Assembly: GCF_001423105.1 (NCBI RefSeq)
Contig: NZ_LMNV01000003.1
Coordinates: 447,502 to 511,501 of the forward strand
From: Frondihabitans sp. Leaf304
Lineage (GTDB): Bacteria > Actinomycetota > Actinomycetes > Actinomycetales > Microbacteriaceae
DNA length: 64,000 nt
Direction of reading: 5' to 3'
Part shown: one piece after another, positions 8,323 to 17,052 of the stretch
How the letters are laid out: each line of letters opens with the position of its first letter
Position numbering within the stretch: position 1 is the first letter of the stretch
Position numbers and translations under genes: made by a program
Notes under the pieces: generated by a model
What the model saw: only the letters and a program-made list of their open reading frames with translations
The model's database searches: none
Told to the model about the DNA's origin: nothing

Positions 8323-9428
8323 GGCGGAGGTCGTCGCCGGCCCGACTCGGGTTGCGGGGCCGAACAGCCCTCGTCTTCGCGGTGGCGTTCCTCGTTCTCT
8401 CGGGTGGCGTCCTGGCCGGGATCAACGTGTTGACCGCCCTCGGTGTCAGCGCCCGATCGGGCGCCTCGATCACCGCCGATGTCTCCGGCACCGCGACCGG
8501 AGCTGGCATGGGCGTGGCCACAGTGGGCGTCGATGAGATCGCGCGCCAGCAGCTCCTGCTCTGGTCGCTCATCGGGCTCCTGGCCGCCACCGTGCTCGCA
8601 GCCGCCGTCGGCTGGGTCGTCGCCGGCCGCATGCTGCGTCCGGTGCGGATGGTCACCGGGGCCGCGGGCCGCATCTCGGCCGAAGACCTGCACGAGCGCC
8701 TCGACCACGCGGGCCCCGACGACGAGCTGAAACGACTCGCCGACACGTTCGACGCCCTCCTCGCCCGACTCGAGGTCGCGTTCGACAGCCAGCGACGCTT
8801 CATCGCGAACGCGTCGCACGAGCTCCGCACGCCCCTCGCGATCCAGCGGACGGCCATTCAGGTGGGTCTCGCCGACCCCGCGCCCGAGAACGTCGCCGCG
8901 ACCGCAGAACAGCTGCTGGCTGCCAACCGTCGAACGGAGCGACTACTCTCCGGGCTCCTCGCCCTAGCCACCGGTCAGCGCGGTCTCGAGCGGACCGACG
9001 CGGTCGATCTCGACGCGGTCGTCACCGACCAGGTGGAGGTCCGTCGAGCCCGGGCTGCGCAGGAGCACACCGAGCTGCGGGTGCGAGTCGACCCCTCGGT
9101 GGTCTCGGGAGACGCGGTGCTTCTCGGGCAGCTCATGGGCAACCTGCTCGACAACGCCCTCGAATACAGCACGAAGCCCGGAGTCGTCGAGGTCGACCTC
9201 GACCCCCGCCGCCTCCGCATCGGCAACACGGGCGCCGTGATCGACCCGGATGCCATTTCGAGGCTGTTCGAGCCGTTCGTCCGCCTCGACGGCGACCGGC
9301 ACAGTGCCGATGCACACGCGGGCCTCGGGTTGTCGATCGTCCGGTCCATCGCCCACGCGCACGGATTCACGGTGAAGGCGCAGGCACCGGCCACGGGTGG
9401 CCTCGTCGTAGAGCTCGCACTGACATAG
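8319..9428 (+). CDS. Sensor histidine kinase
   Basis: 369 residues from a GTG overlapping the regulator's stop. Two membrane helices (about 15-40 and 80-105) flank a short extracytoplasmic loop of only about 40 residues, typical of intramembrane or envelope-stress sensors. HAMP follows (RMLRPVRMVTGAAGRIS), then HisKA with phosphoacceptor ANASHELRTPLAIQ near residue 167, an N-box GNLLDNALEYS, and HATPase G-boxes (LGLSIVRSIAHAHG). The stop lies 9 bases before moaA, so moaA may be read from the same transcript. Confidence 0.92.
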   Translation: MRRRSSPARLGLRGRTALVFAVAFLVLSGGVLAGINVLTALGVSARSGASITADVSGTATGAGMGVATVGVDEIARQQLLLWSLIGLLAATVLAAAVGWVVAGRMLRPVRMVTGAAGRISAEDLHERLDHAGPDDELKRLADTFDALLARLEVAFDSQRRFIANASHELRTPLAIQRTAIQVGLADPAPENVAATAEQLLAANRRTERLLSGLLALATGQRGLERTDAVDLDAVVTDQVEVRRARAAQEHTELRVRVDPSVVSGDAVLLGQLMGNLLDNALEYSTKPGVVEVDLDPRRLRIGNTGAVIDPDAISRLFEPFVRLDGDRHSADAHAGLGLSIVRSIAHAHGFTVKAQAPATGGLVVELALT

Positions 9429-9437
9429 GGTCGAGGA

Positions 9438-10526
9438 ATGAGCATTTCGCTGGGCATGCCCACCCTGCCGGGTCAGCAGGATCCTGCGCGCCCGGGTGCC
9501 GTCTCCCGCCCCGCGGGCGTGCCGGGCCTCCTCGATCGTTTTAACCGGGTCGCGACCGACCTGCGGGTGTCGTTGACCGACCGCTGCAACCTCCGCTGCA
9601 CCTACTGCATGCCGGCCGAAGGCCTGCCCTGGCTCGATCGCGAGCAGGCCCTCTCCGCCGACGAGATCGTGCGGCTCGTGGGGATCGCCGTTCGCGACCT
9701 CGGAGTGCGCCAGGTGCGCTTCACCGGGGGCGAGCCGCTGCTGCGCGCCGACCTGATCGACATCGTCAGCCGCTGCGCTGCACTGGAGCCTCGACCCGAG
9801 ATCTCGCTCACGACGAATGCAATCGGCCTCGCCTCCCGAGCTCAGGGCCTCGCCGACGCCGGGCTCGACCGGATCAACGTCTCGCTCGACTCCCTCCACG
9901 CCGAGACGTTCGCCGCACTGACCCGGCGCCCCTTCCTGCGGCAGGTGATCGCCGGAGTCGACGCGGCCGCCGCAGCCGGGCTCGGGCCCATCAAGATCAA
10001 CGCCGTTCTGCTGCCGGGCGTCAACGACCACGAGGCTCCCGGGCTGCTGCGCTGGGCTCTCGAGCGCGGCCACGAACTCCGGTTCATCGAGCAGATGCCC
10101 CTCGACGCCGACCACACCTGGAGTCGCGACAGCATGGTCACCGCAGCCGACATGCGTCGGCTGGTGGACGCCGAGTTCACCCTCACCGTGGCCAGGGAGC
10201 CGCGCGACGGGGCGCCCGCCGAACGCTTCATCGCGACGGCGCGCGACGGCTCCGGGCTCACCGGAACCGTCGGCATCATCGCCAGCGTGACCGAGGCGTT
10301 CTGCGAAGACTGCCGTCGCACCCGGCTCACCGCCGAGGGCAGCGTGATGAGCTGCCTGTTCTCACACGAGGAGACCGACCTGCGAGCCTCCCTTCGCACC
10401 GGTGGCTCGGACGACGACATCGCCGACCTCTGGCGAGGCGCGATGTGGGCCAAGCCGAAGGGCCACGGCATCGACGACCCCTCGTTCGTGCAGTCCGACC
10501 GTTCGATGAGCGCGATCGGTGGGTGA
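9438..10526 (+). CDS. moaA: GTP 3',8-cyclase (molybdenum cofactor biosynthesis protein A)
   Basis: 362 residues. The radical-SAM cluster motif CNLRCTYCMP lies near residue 53, followed by VRFTGGEPLLR for SAM binding. The C-terminal second-cluster cysteines are in ASVTEAFCEDCRRTRLTAEGSVMSCLF. The protein ends with SMSAIGG, the conserved C-terminal GG needed in MoaA. It converts GTP to the 3',8-cyclo intermediate in the first step of molybdenum cofactor synthesis. The ATG follows GGTCGAGGA. It sits between the kinase gene and moaD, which starts 5 bases after its stop. Confidence 0.96.
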   Translation: MSISLGMPTLPGQQDPARPGAVSRPAGVPGLLDRFNRVATDLRVSLTDRCNLRCTYCMPAEGLPWLDREQALSADEIVRLVGIAVRDLGVRQVRFTGGEPLLRADLIDIVSRCAALEPRPEISLTTNAIGLASRAQGLADAGLDRINVSLDSLHAETFAALTRRPFLRQVIAGVDAAAAAGLGPIKINAVLLPGVNDHEAPGLLRWALERGHELRFIEQMPLDADHTWSRDSMVTAADMRRLVDAEFTLTVAREPRDGAPAERFIATARDGSGLTGTVGIIASVTEAFCEDCRRTRLTAEGSVMSCLFSHEETDLRASLRTGGSDDDIADLWRGAMWAKPKGHGIDDPSFVQSDRSMSAIGG

Positions 10527-10530
10527 CGCG

Positions 10531-10797
10531 ATGTCGACCACCGTCACCCTCCGCTTTTTCGCCGCCGCTCGGGCTGCCACCGGCCTCGACGAGCTTGCCT
10601 GCGTGTCGGCGGGCGAGCCGACCATCGGCGAGCTCGTCGACGGTGTGCTTCCGGCCAAGGGCAAGGATCCCGGCGAGCTCGCCCGAGTGCTCGGCCGGTG
10701 CGCCTTTCTCGTCGATGGCGTCTCGACGCAGGATCGGTCGCGGGTTGTGCCGGCCGGTGCGGTCGTGGATGTCATGCCGCCCTTTGCCGGAGGCTGA
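10531..10797 (+). CDS. moaD: Molybdopterin synthase small subunit (MoaD/ThiS family)
   Basis: 88 residues with the ubiquitin-like beta-grasp pattern (VTLRFFAAARAATG at the start, VPAGAVVDVMPPFAGG at the end). The terminal GG is the site that is adenylated and thiocarboxylated to deliver sulfur to precursor Z. I chose the ATG five bases after moaA rather than the GTG inside moaA because MSTTVTLRFF matches usual MoaD starts. The convergent gene downstream encodes the MoeB-type activating enzyme, so the substrate and its activator are side by side. moaE is not in the window. Confidence 0.93.
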   Translation: MSTTVTLRFFAAARAATGLDELACVSAGEPTIGELVDGVLPAKGKDPGELARVLGRCAFLVDGVSTQDRSRVVPAGAVVDVMPPFAGG

Positions 10798-10821
10798 AGG
10801 CTGGCACGGTGGGCCCTCCTG

Positions 10822-10904
10822 CGAATTTGAAGGAAAAACGCGGCGGGCCGAGCGTAGACATCACGATCGGCGGGGGTCGACGCGAGGTTTCTCCTTCAAA
10901 TTCG
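10822..10904. repeat. Palindromic element family A, copy 1
   Basis: Arms CGAATTTGAAGGA (10822-10834) and TCCTTCAAATTCG (10892-10904) are perfect 13-bp inverted repeats separated by 57 bases. The element lies between the convergent moaD and moeB genes. The loop contains CATCACGATCGGCGGGGG, related to the loops of copies 2 and 3. Confidence 0.85.
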
Positions 10905-10939
10905 GAGCGGAGCCGGGCGGCGAGACGGGGCGGAGCAGC

Positions 10940-12211
10940 CTACGAGTGCAGGTTCGGCCGGAAGCCGTCGGGGTCGATGTCGCCGAGCGGCAGCGGCACC
11001 CGTCCGGTCGCACCAGCACCAGCACCAGCACCAGCGGCGAGCGCGCCCGGCCGCAGATTCCAACCGAGCATGCCTCGGGTGAGCACCGTGACGTCGTACC
11101 CCTCCGCCACCAGCAGCTCGGCGGCCTGACGCGACCGCGGCTCGCGAGCGCAGTAGACGACGACGGGCACGGCCGGGTCGAGCGGCGGGTGGTCGGCGCT
11201 GGTCGACCCGAATCCTGCAGCGAGGATCGACCCGGGGATCGCCTCGACGTCGTGCTCCTGCCGTTCGCGCACATCGACGAGCGCGAAGTCAGCGCTACCG
11301 TCGGCGCGAGCGGCGAGGCGCTCCTCGAGGGCGTCGGCGGTCAGGGCCGGAACGGTGACAGGCGGGCGGGCGGCGGCTACCGGGCGGTGCGCCGGATCCT
11401 GCCGTCGTTCTTCGGCCCGTTCGGGCGATCGCCGCAGTCGCGATTCGCGCCAGCCGCCGCCGAGCGCGTCGATCGTGACGACCCGGCCCAGCAGAGACTC
11501 GCCGGCGCCGGTCAGCAGCTTGATCGCCTCGGTGGCCATGACCGAGCCGACGAGGCCGCACAGGGGTCCGAGCACGCCGACATCGGCGCACGATTCGTCC
11601 CAGCCGTCGGCGGGGGCCTGCGGGTGGAGGTCGCGGTAGTCGACGGCGAGCCCGTCGGGAGCGGCATCCCAGAAGACGCTGACCTGGCCGTCGAAGCGGG
11701 CGACGCTGCCCCAGACGACGGCGAGCCCTCGGGCGGCCGCCGCGTCGGCGACCAGGTAACAGGTGTCGAACGAATCGCTTCCGTCGACGACGAGGTCGTA
11801 GTCGTCGAGGATCCGAACGGTCGCCTCATCGAGACGGAACGCGTGAACGCGCACGGTCACCTCGGCATTGGCCTGCCGCACCCAGTCGGCGGCTGCGCGT
11901 GCCTTCGGCAGCCCCACCTGATCGGCGCGGTAGAGCACCTGCCTCTGCAGGTTGGAGAGATCCACAGCATCGTCGTCGACGATTCCCAGGGTGCCGATGC
12001 CGCTCTGCGCGAGATACTGGATGATCGGGCTTCCGAGCCCACCCGCTCCAATGACGAGCACTCTCGCGTTATGCAACCGAGACTGACCGCTCAGGCCTAT
12101 CTCAGGCAACCGGATAGAGCGTTGGTAGCGTGCGAGGTCGGGTGCTTTCGCGCCCTCTTCGCTGTGTCGGGGGAAAGCACCCCCGCTCGAGCCTTTTTGT
12201 CCGTCACCCAC
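10940..12211 (-). CDS. moeB: MoeB/ThiF-type adenylyltransferase fused to rhodanese domain
   Basis: About 423 residues. The N-terminal E1-like domain has the nucleotide motif VLVIGAGGLGSPIIQYLAQSG, IVDDDAVDLSNLQRQ and the adenylation region DLVVDGSDSFDTCY. A C-terminal rhodanese domain (about residues 300-385) carries the persulfide cysteine in VPVVVYCAREPRSR. The fusion adenylates and sulfurates the MoaD-type C-terminal glycine. The start is uncertain: GTG 12211 is used, but ATG 12232 or GTG 12226 would overlap the divergent glycosyltransferase start at 12231, which has a strong AGGAGGA site. An Ala/Gly-rich linker of CACCAG repeats follows the rhodanese domain. It lies convergent to moaD. 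Confidence 0.88.
   Translation of the reverse strand: MGDGQKGSSGGAFPRHSEEGAKAPDLARYQRSIRLPEIGLSGQSRLHNARVLVIGAGGLGSPIIQYLAQSGIGTLGIVDDDAVDLSNLQRQVLYRADQVGLPKARAAADWVRQANAEVTVRVHAFRLDEATVRILDDYDLVVDGSDSFDTCYLVADAAAARGLAVVWGSVARFDGQVSVFWDAAPDGLAVDYRDLHPQAPADGWDESCADVGVLGPLCGLVGSVMATEAIKLLTGAGESLLGRVVTIDALGGGWRESRLRRSPERAEERRQDPAHRPVAAARPPVTVPALTADALEERLAARADGSADFALVDVRERQEHDVEAIPGSILAAGFGSTSADHPPLDPAVPVVVYCAREPRSRQAAELLVAEGYDVTVLTRGMLGWNLRPGALAAGAGAGAGATGRVPLPLGDIDPDGFRPNLHS
11011..11034. repeat. Four tandem CACCAG units inside moeB
   Basis: Four perfect 6-bp units on the + strand encode an Ala-Gly alternating tract on the minus strand between the rhodanese domain and the C-terminal tail. Copy-number change would keep the frame and alter only linker length. 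Confidence 0.8.
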
Positions 12212-12230
12212 CAGAGGAGGAAGCGCCACC

Positions 12231-13817
12231 ATGACCAACCTCCTCTCGTCGTCGACTGCTGCGATTCCTACTGTACGGCCCTCTCAGACGGGCCCGATCG
12301 GTCTGCTTCGGCGCCTACGGGCACACCCGGGCGGCGACCCCGCGATCGCTGGTCTCTTCGGCTTTCTCGTCAGCGTGGCGTTTTCGTGGGTGCCCTCGGT
12401 CTGGTTCGACGAGTCGGCCACCGTCGTCTCGGCGACCCGCTCGTGGAAGCAGCTCTTCGCCGAGGTGCAGAACGTCGATGCCGTCCACGCGACGTATTAC
12501 GCGCTCATGCACGGCTGGTTCGACCTCGTCGGCTACACGCCCTTCACCCTGCGGCTGCCGAGCGCTCTCGCGGTGGGAGTGGCCGCCGGTCTTCTCGTCG
12601 TCCTCGCCCGAGAGCTCACCACGCGGCGAACTGCCCTCGTCGCCGGCCTTCTCTTCGTGGTACTGCCACGGGTCACGTTCATGGCCACGGAAGGGCGTTC
12701 GTACGCCACGGCGACGGCCCTTGTGGTCGCCCTCACGCTCGTGTTCGTGCACGCCTCGAAGCAGACCCTGAAGAATCCTTCCCGCTTCGTTCGGTGGTGG
12801 CTCCTCTACGGAGTCGTGGCCTTGGCCTCCGGCGCGGTCTTCCTCTACACGGTGCTCATCGTCGTGGCCCACGGCGTCACCCTCGCGCTCTGGAGCCTGC
12901 GCGGGCGCCGCGCCCGCCGGGCTCAGGCCTGGCGTTCGCCCATCGGCGGCTGGTTGGTCTCCTCGGCGATCGTGGGCGCCTGCCTGGTACCGCTGGCCCT
13001 CCTGTCGAGCAGCCAGTCGAAACAGATCAGCTGGATCTCGAAGCCCGACTTCTCCACGCTCGTCAGCATCTTCACCTGGCCGTGGTTCATGCAGAACCTC
13101 CCGATGGCGGTGTTCGGCTGGGCGCTCGTCGCGGTCGGCATCATCGCGGTCGTGCGGCGGCGATCGCGTTATGACGCTCCCAACGTCGTGCAGATCGCGG
13201 TGCCGTGGATCCTCGTCCCCGTCGTCGGCCTGATCGTCGCCTCGACCGTTCTCAGCCCGCTCTATTCGCCGCGGTACGTCGCCTTTGCGGCCCCCGCTGT
13301 CGCGCTGCTGATGGCGGCGGGCCTGACGTCGCTGAAGTTCCGAGCTGTGATCGGCGCGGGCCTCATCGCCGTGATCGCCCTCACGGCCCCGAGCTATGTC
13401 GAGCAGCGTCAGACCGAGGCCAAAGACAGCTCGTCGTGGTCGGAGGTGGCCGCCCTCATCGCGAAGGAGCGCGCCCTCGAGCCGAGCGGAGCCACCGACG
13501 CGATCATCTACGGTCCCATCCGTCGGCACCCGGCTGCATCGGCGCGCAACATCGCCTACTCGTACCCCGACGCATTCGAGGGCATGACCGACGTGACGCT
13601 CAAGACGCCCGCCGCCGAGACCGGGTCGCTGTGGGAGACCCGCTACCCGCTCTCGGAGACGATCGACCGCGTCGACGGGCACCGGTACGTCTATCTCGTC
13701 ACGAGCAACAGGCAAGACCTCCGCCCGAGCGTGACCTCGGCCCTCAAGGCCGAAGGGTACGACGTCGATCAGGAGTGGAGCCTGACCTGGGTGAACGTCG
13801 TCCGGTACGAGCGCTAA
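12231..13817 (+). CDS. GT39/ArnT-like membrane glycosyltransferase
   Basis: 528 residues with about eleven membrane helices. The first extracytoplasmic loop has the acidic motif VWFDESATV near residue 59, as in PMT/ArnT/GT39 enzymes that use polyprenyl-phosphate sugars, and a later LPRVTFMATEGRSYATA resembles the second conserved loop. The last 120 residues form a soluble outer domain. The ATG follows AGAGGAGGAAGCGCC, an excellent ribosome site. It would glycosylate envelope components or proteins; the acceptor is unknown. It is divergent from moeB and transcribed away from it. Confidence 0.8.
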   Translation: MTNLLSSSTAAIPTVRPSQTGPIGLLRRLRAHPGGDPAIAGLFGFLVSVAFSWVPSVWFDESATVVSATRSWKQLFAEVQNVDAVHATYYALMHGWFDLVGYTPFTLRLPSALAVGVAAGLLVVLARELTTRRTALVAGLLFVVLPRVTFMATEGRSYATATALVVALTLVFVHASKQTLKNPSRFVRWWLLYGVVALASGAVFLYTVLIVVAHGVTLALWSLRGRRARRAQAWRSPIGGWLVSSAIVGACLVPLALLSSSQSKQISWISKPDFSTLVSIFTWPWFMQNLPMAVFGWALVAVGIIAVVRRRSRYDAPNVVQIAVPWILVPVVGLIVASTVLSPLYSPRYVAFAAPAVALLMAAGLTSLKFRAVIGAGLIAVIALTAPSYVEQRQTEAKDSSSWSEVAALIAKERALEPSGATDAIIYGPIRRHPAASARNIAYSYPDAFEGMTDVTLKTPAAETGSLWETRYPLSETIDRVDGHRYVYLVTSNRQDLRPSVTSALKAEGYDVDQEWSLTWVNVVRYER

Positions 13818-13903
13818 TACCTCTCTGGCAGAACGAAGTCGGCACCGCGGATTCGGCACCGGGTAGTCGGCGCAGGTCGCTCTCGATCAGCCCGAATGGG
13901 GCG

Positions 13904-14848
13904 TCAGTCGGCGATGAGGCGGGCGCCGTGAACGGGCCCAGTTGCCCGCACGACTTCGAGCTTGGCCGCGCCGAGGGCGAGTTGCAGTTCGAGCGCCGCA
14001 TCGAGATCGGGGGCGAGGAACGCGACGGTCGGGCCGGATCCTGACACCATGCCCGCGAGGGCGCCGTTCTGCTCGCCCAGCTCGAGAACCGCGGCGAGCC
14101 CCGGCTCGAGGTGCAGCGCGGGGGCCTGCAGGTCGTTGTACATCACGTCGGCGAGGCGGGCGGGATCGCCTGCGCGAAGAGCCTGCAAGACCGCGGAGTC
14201 GACGCGGGGTGAGCGCACGACGGGGCTGATGTCGGCCTGGTGCCGCAGCCGGTGCTGGTCGAGTTCGCTGTAGACGGCGGGGGTCGACAGGCCGAAGTCG
14301 GCCAGGGCGAGCACCCACTGGAAGGTGCCCTGGGCCAGCGCCGGGCTCAACTCGTCGCCGCGGCCGGTGCCGATGGCTGTGCCGCCCATGAGGGCGAACG
14401 GCACGTCGGCGCCGAGCTGGGCCCCGAGTCGCTGCAGTTCGTCGCGTGACAGACCCGTGTTCCAGAGGGTGTCGCAGGCGAGGAGGGTCGCCGCCGCGTC
14501 GGCCGAGCCACCGCCCATTCCACCGGCGACGGGCACGTTCTTGTCGATCGTGAGTTCGACTCCCCCGCGGTAGCCGGCCGCCTTCGCGAGAAGTTTCGCG
14601 GCACGGATGGCCAGGTTGGTGTCGTTGACGGGCACGCCGGAGAGATCGATGCCCGCGGTGGTCGAGGTGAAGCGCACCGTGAACTCGTCGGAGTCTCGGG
14701 CCCGGACGTCTTCGTAGAGCGAGACAGCCTGGTAGGCGGTGGCCAGCTCGTGGTAGCCGTCGTCTTGCAGGTCTCCGACGGCCAGGAAGACGTTGATCTT
14801 GCCCGGGGCGCGGGTGTGCACCACGGTCGAGGGCGCCACAGACGTCAT
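13904..14848 (-). CDS. ispE: 4-diphosphocytidyl-2-C-methyl-D-erythritol kinase
   Basis: 314 residues, a GHMP-family kinase. The N-terminus has [22 protein letters not shown], motif 2 is [19 protein letters not shown] near residue 103, and motif 3 is [14 protein letters not shown] near 268. It phosphorylates CDP-methylerythritol in the non-mevalonate isoprenoid pathway. In many actinobacteria ispE directly follows rsmA. Here rsmA lies about 8 kb away on the same strand with accessory genes between, so ispE must rely on another promoter. Confidence 0.95.
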   Translation of the reverse strand: MTSVAPSTVVHTRAPGKINVFLAVGDLQDDGYHELATAYQAVSLYEDVRARDSDEFTVRFTSTTAGIDLSGVPVNDTNLAIRAAKLLAKAAGYRGGVELTIDKNVPVAGGMGGGSADAAATLLACDTLWNTGLSRDELQRLGAQLGADVPFALMGGTAIGTGRGDELSPALAQGTFQWVLALADFGLSTPAVYSELDQHRLRHQADISPVVRSPRVDSAVLQALRAGDPARLADVMYNDLQAPALHLEPGLAAVLELGEQNGALAGMVSGSGPTVAFLAPDLDAALELQLALGAAKLEVVRATGPVHGARLIAD

Positions 14849-14857
14849 ACGACCAAC

Positions 14858-15916
14858 CTACCTGGGTGCGACGGCCTCTCGTACCGACGTCGATTCGGCC
14901 CGTACGAGGGGAATGACGTCACGGGCGAACCGCTCCATCTCTTCGACCTGCGGCGAGAACTGGAGCAGCAGGGTGTCGACGCCCACCGCTTCGAACTCGA
15001 GGATCCGGTCGGCCACCTGCCGCGGGGTGCCGACGAATCCGGGCCGGAGCCCCCGGTTCGACACCGAATAGTCGCGAAGGTCGGGCTGGTGCTCGAGATG
15101 CGACTGCTTGATGAAGTCCTGGTACGACTCGTAGGCGGCCCCCGAGCTCACGTCGGTGATGCGGGCGAGCTCCTGCTCGGCCTCGGCCTCGGTGTCGCGC
15201 ACGATCGCGTAGGCGGCCATTCCGAACGCCTCGAACGGCGTGGCACCCGCTGCCTCGCGCTTGACTCGCATGTCGTCGATCTTGACCCGGAGCTCGTCGA
15301 CGGTACCGCCGTGCGTCAGATAGGCGTCGGCGAACCCGACGATCGCAGCTTTGCCGGCCGGGCTCTCGCCGCCGGCGTAGATGCGCGGCTGCACCCGCGG
15401 CTTCGGCTCGAGGTGGGAGCGGGTGAGGTCGTAGTAGTCGCCGTGGAAGTCGTACGGCGTCTCGTTCCACAGCCCCTTGAGGATGCTGACGAACTCGCTG
15501 GTGCGCGCGTACCGGTCGTCGTGCTCCGAGAAGATGCCGCCGTACTGCCGCGACTCCTCCTCCCACCAGGCGCTGACCACGTTGAGAGTGAAGCGACCGC
15601 CCGAGACCTCGTCGATCGTCGCGGCCTGCTTGGCCGTGACTGCGGGCAGGTGGTAGCCGGGGCGAACCGCCGCCATCAACTCGAGCTTGTCGGTCACTGC
15701 AGCGATCGCGGCTGTGAGCGACCACGCCTCGAGTGAGGGCGCCGCGACGCCCTTGATGTCGTTGAGGTTGAGCTCGGGGATCAGCGTCAGGTCGAAGCCG
15801 ACGCGCTCGGCCGTCTGCACCACCTTCTTCACGTAGTCGAAGGTGACGGGCATCTGCTCGTCGTCGATGTTGCGGAGCCATCCGCCGAAAATCGGTGTCC
15901 AGAAGCCGAACCTCAT
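14858..15916 (-). CDS. LLM-class flavin-dependent monooxygenase
   Basis: 352 residues of the bacterial luciferase-like fold (TIM barrel, FMNH2-dependent). It begins MRFGFWTPIFGGWLRNID and has the family signatures VSGGRFTLNVVSAWWEEESRQ, EFVSILKGLWNE and FVGTPRQVADRI. The closest recognisable relatives are alkanesulfonate and dimethylsulfone monooxygenases (SsuD/SfnG type), so a sulfur compound is a plausible but unproven substrate. Its start overlaps the stop of the ATP-grasp gene, making a two-gene unit. No flavin reductase gene is adjacent. It ends 9 bases before ispE, which may be read through from this operon. Confidence 0.88.
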   Translation of the reverse strand: MRFGFWTPIFGGWLRNIDDEQMPVTFDYVKKVVQTAERVGFDLTLIPELNLNDIKGVAAPSLEAWSLTAAIAAVTDKLELMAAVRPGYHLPAVTAKQAATIDEVSGGRFTLNVVSAWWEEESRQYGGIFSEHDDRYARTSEFVSILKGLWNETPYDFHGDYYDLTRSHLEPKPRVQPRIYAGGESPAGKAAIVGFADAYLTHGGTVDELRVKIDDMRVKREAAGATPFEAFGMAAYAIVRDTEAEAEQELARITDVSSGAAYESYQDFIKQSHLEHQPDLRDYSVSNRGLRPGFVGTPRQVADRILEFEAVGVDTLLLQFSPQVEEMERFARDVIPLVRAESTSVREAVAPR

Positions 15917-16881
15917 GCGAGGGCCTCGACCTTCGACGACTCCGGGTACCGTGCTTCGAGCAGGCCCCCGAGGAACTTCGCGATCTCGCGCGGCCCCGAC
16001 TTCGGAGCCGCGGCCTCGACGTCGGGGTTGTAGTTCGTGTTGGTGTTGACGTCGTAGACGACCGTGCGGCCGTCGGTCGTCTCGATGAACTCGATGCCGG
16101 CGATCTCGATCTCGTTAGCCGCCAAGAACTCGGGAAGCCGCTTGATCAGAGGGTGCTCCGCGATCGGGTCGCCGTTCGCCGTCCGCTCGCGCAGGGCGAA
16201 GAGCGGGGCCTGGCCGGGAAGCGCGCACGCGTCGGCCGGGCAGAATTCGAAGGATCCGCCCGACGTATCGACGCGCACCGCATACACGAATTCTCCGCCG
16301 ACGAACTCGGCCCGCGTCACGAATGACTCGGCGCCGACGAGCAGTTCCTGGATGAGCGTGATGCCATCCGGCGACGATTCGAAGTCCGGGCCATCGACCC
16401 AGGCCCGGAACTCATCGATCGAATCCCAGCGGCGGACGCCGAGGCCCTTGCCGCCCTGGTTGTGCTTCGAGATGAACGGAGCGCCGAACGCCTCCGCGGT
16501 CGCGACCAGATCAGTCGTGCCGAACACGGCCTTCGTGCGGGGCACGTCGAAGCCGAGCGCCTGCAGAGCAACGTGCTGCTGCACCTTGCTGACCTCGAGG
16601 TCGATGACCGTGCGGCCACCGACAGTGCGGCGACCCGCGGCCTCGAGCCACGACAGGGTCGCGCGCGTGAACTCCTTCGAGAACTCGTTGCCGCGCGTGT
16701 GGGCACTCGCCGACATGCGCGACCAGTAGACGCCCTCGGCGGGTTCGGCCGTGAGGTCGATGGCGCCGTCGGTGAGCAGGAGCTCCTCGACGGGAACGCC
16801 TTCGGCCTCGAATGCGGCGCGGAGCGGGGGGAACCACTCGGGGTTCTCGTGGATCACGTAGACGGTGGGCTGATCGGTCAC
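15913..16881 (-). CDS. ATP-grasp (RimK-like) ligase
   Basis: 322 residues. The ATP-grasp core shows the flexible lysine/glycine loop in FISKHNQGGKGLGVRRW (about residue 140), ITLIQELLVGAES, and the metal-binding end GRTVVYDVNTNTNYNPDVE (D-x-N pattern) near 280. ATP-grasp enzymes make an acyl-phosphate and join it to an amine or thiol; RimK relatives add glutamate. The N-terminal pre-grasp domain begins TVYVIHENPEWFPPLRAAF. It overlaps the LLM monooxygenase by 4 bases, so the two products probably act in one pathway, perhaps building and then oxidising a small amide metabolite. That role is inference. Confidence 0.85.
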   Translation of the reverse strand: MTDQPTVYVIHENPEWFPPLRAAFEAEGVPVEELLLTDGAIDLTAEPAEGVYWSRMSASAHTRGNEFSKEFTRATLSWLEAAGRRTVGGRTVIDLEVSKVQQHVALQALGFDVPRTKAVFGTTDLVATAEAFGAPFISKHNQGGKGLGVRRWDSIDEFRAWVDGPDFESSPDGITLIQELLVGAESFVTRAEFVGGEFVYAVRVDTSGGSFEFCPADACALPGQAPLFALRERTANGDPIAEHPLIKRLPEFLAANEIEIAGIEFIETTDGRTVVYDVNTNTNYNPDVEAAAPKSGPREIAKFLGGLLEARYPESSKVEALA

Positions 16882-16963
16882 CGCCTCAGCCTAGGCACTC
16901 GCCTGGGTGTGCGCGGAAGTGTTGCGCCCCGCTACGCGTCCGCAGCTCATGGGCCGCTCACCA

Positions 16964-17039
16964 GGGCAAGGCGACGCGGATCGGCCGAACTGACGTGCCG
17001 CGGCGCGTCACATTGGCCGATTCGCGTCGCTTCTTGCCC
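16964..17039. repeat. Palindromic element family B, copy 1
   Basis: GGGCAAGGCGACGCGGATCGGCC opens a long imperfect palindrome whose other arm is GGCCGATTCGCGTCGC then CTTGCCC; the centre is GCCGCGGC. It lies between the HEPN gene stop and the ATP-grasp gene start on the same strand and would form a strong hairpin, so it may act as a terminator. It is closely related to the copy at 18196-18255. Confidence 0.85.
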
Positions 17040-17052
17040 GAAAGGCACCGCG

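Noticed and set aside
10445-13174. A 909-codon open frame on the + strand across moaD, moeB and the glycosyltransferase
   Set aside because: It lies antisense to or out of frame with well-supported genes and its product is Arg/Pro-rich without any family motif; it is a shadow frame of GC-rich DNA.
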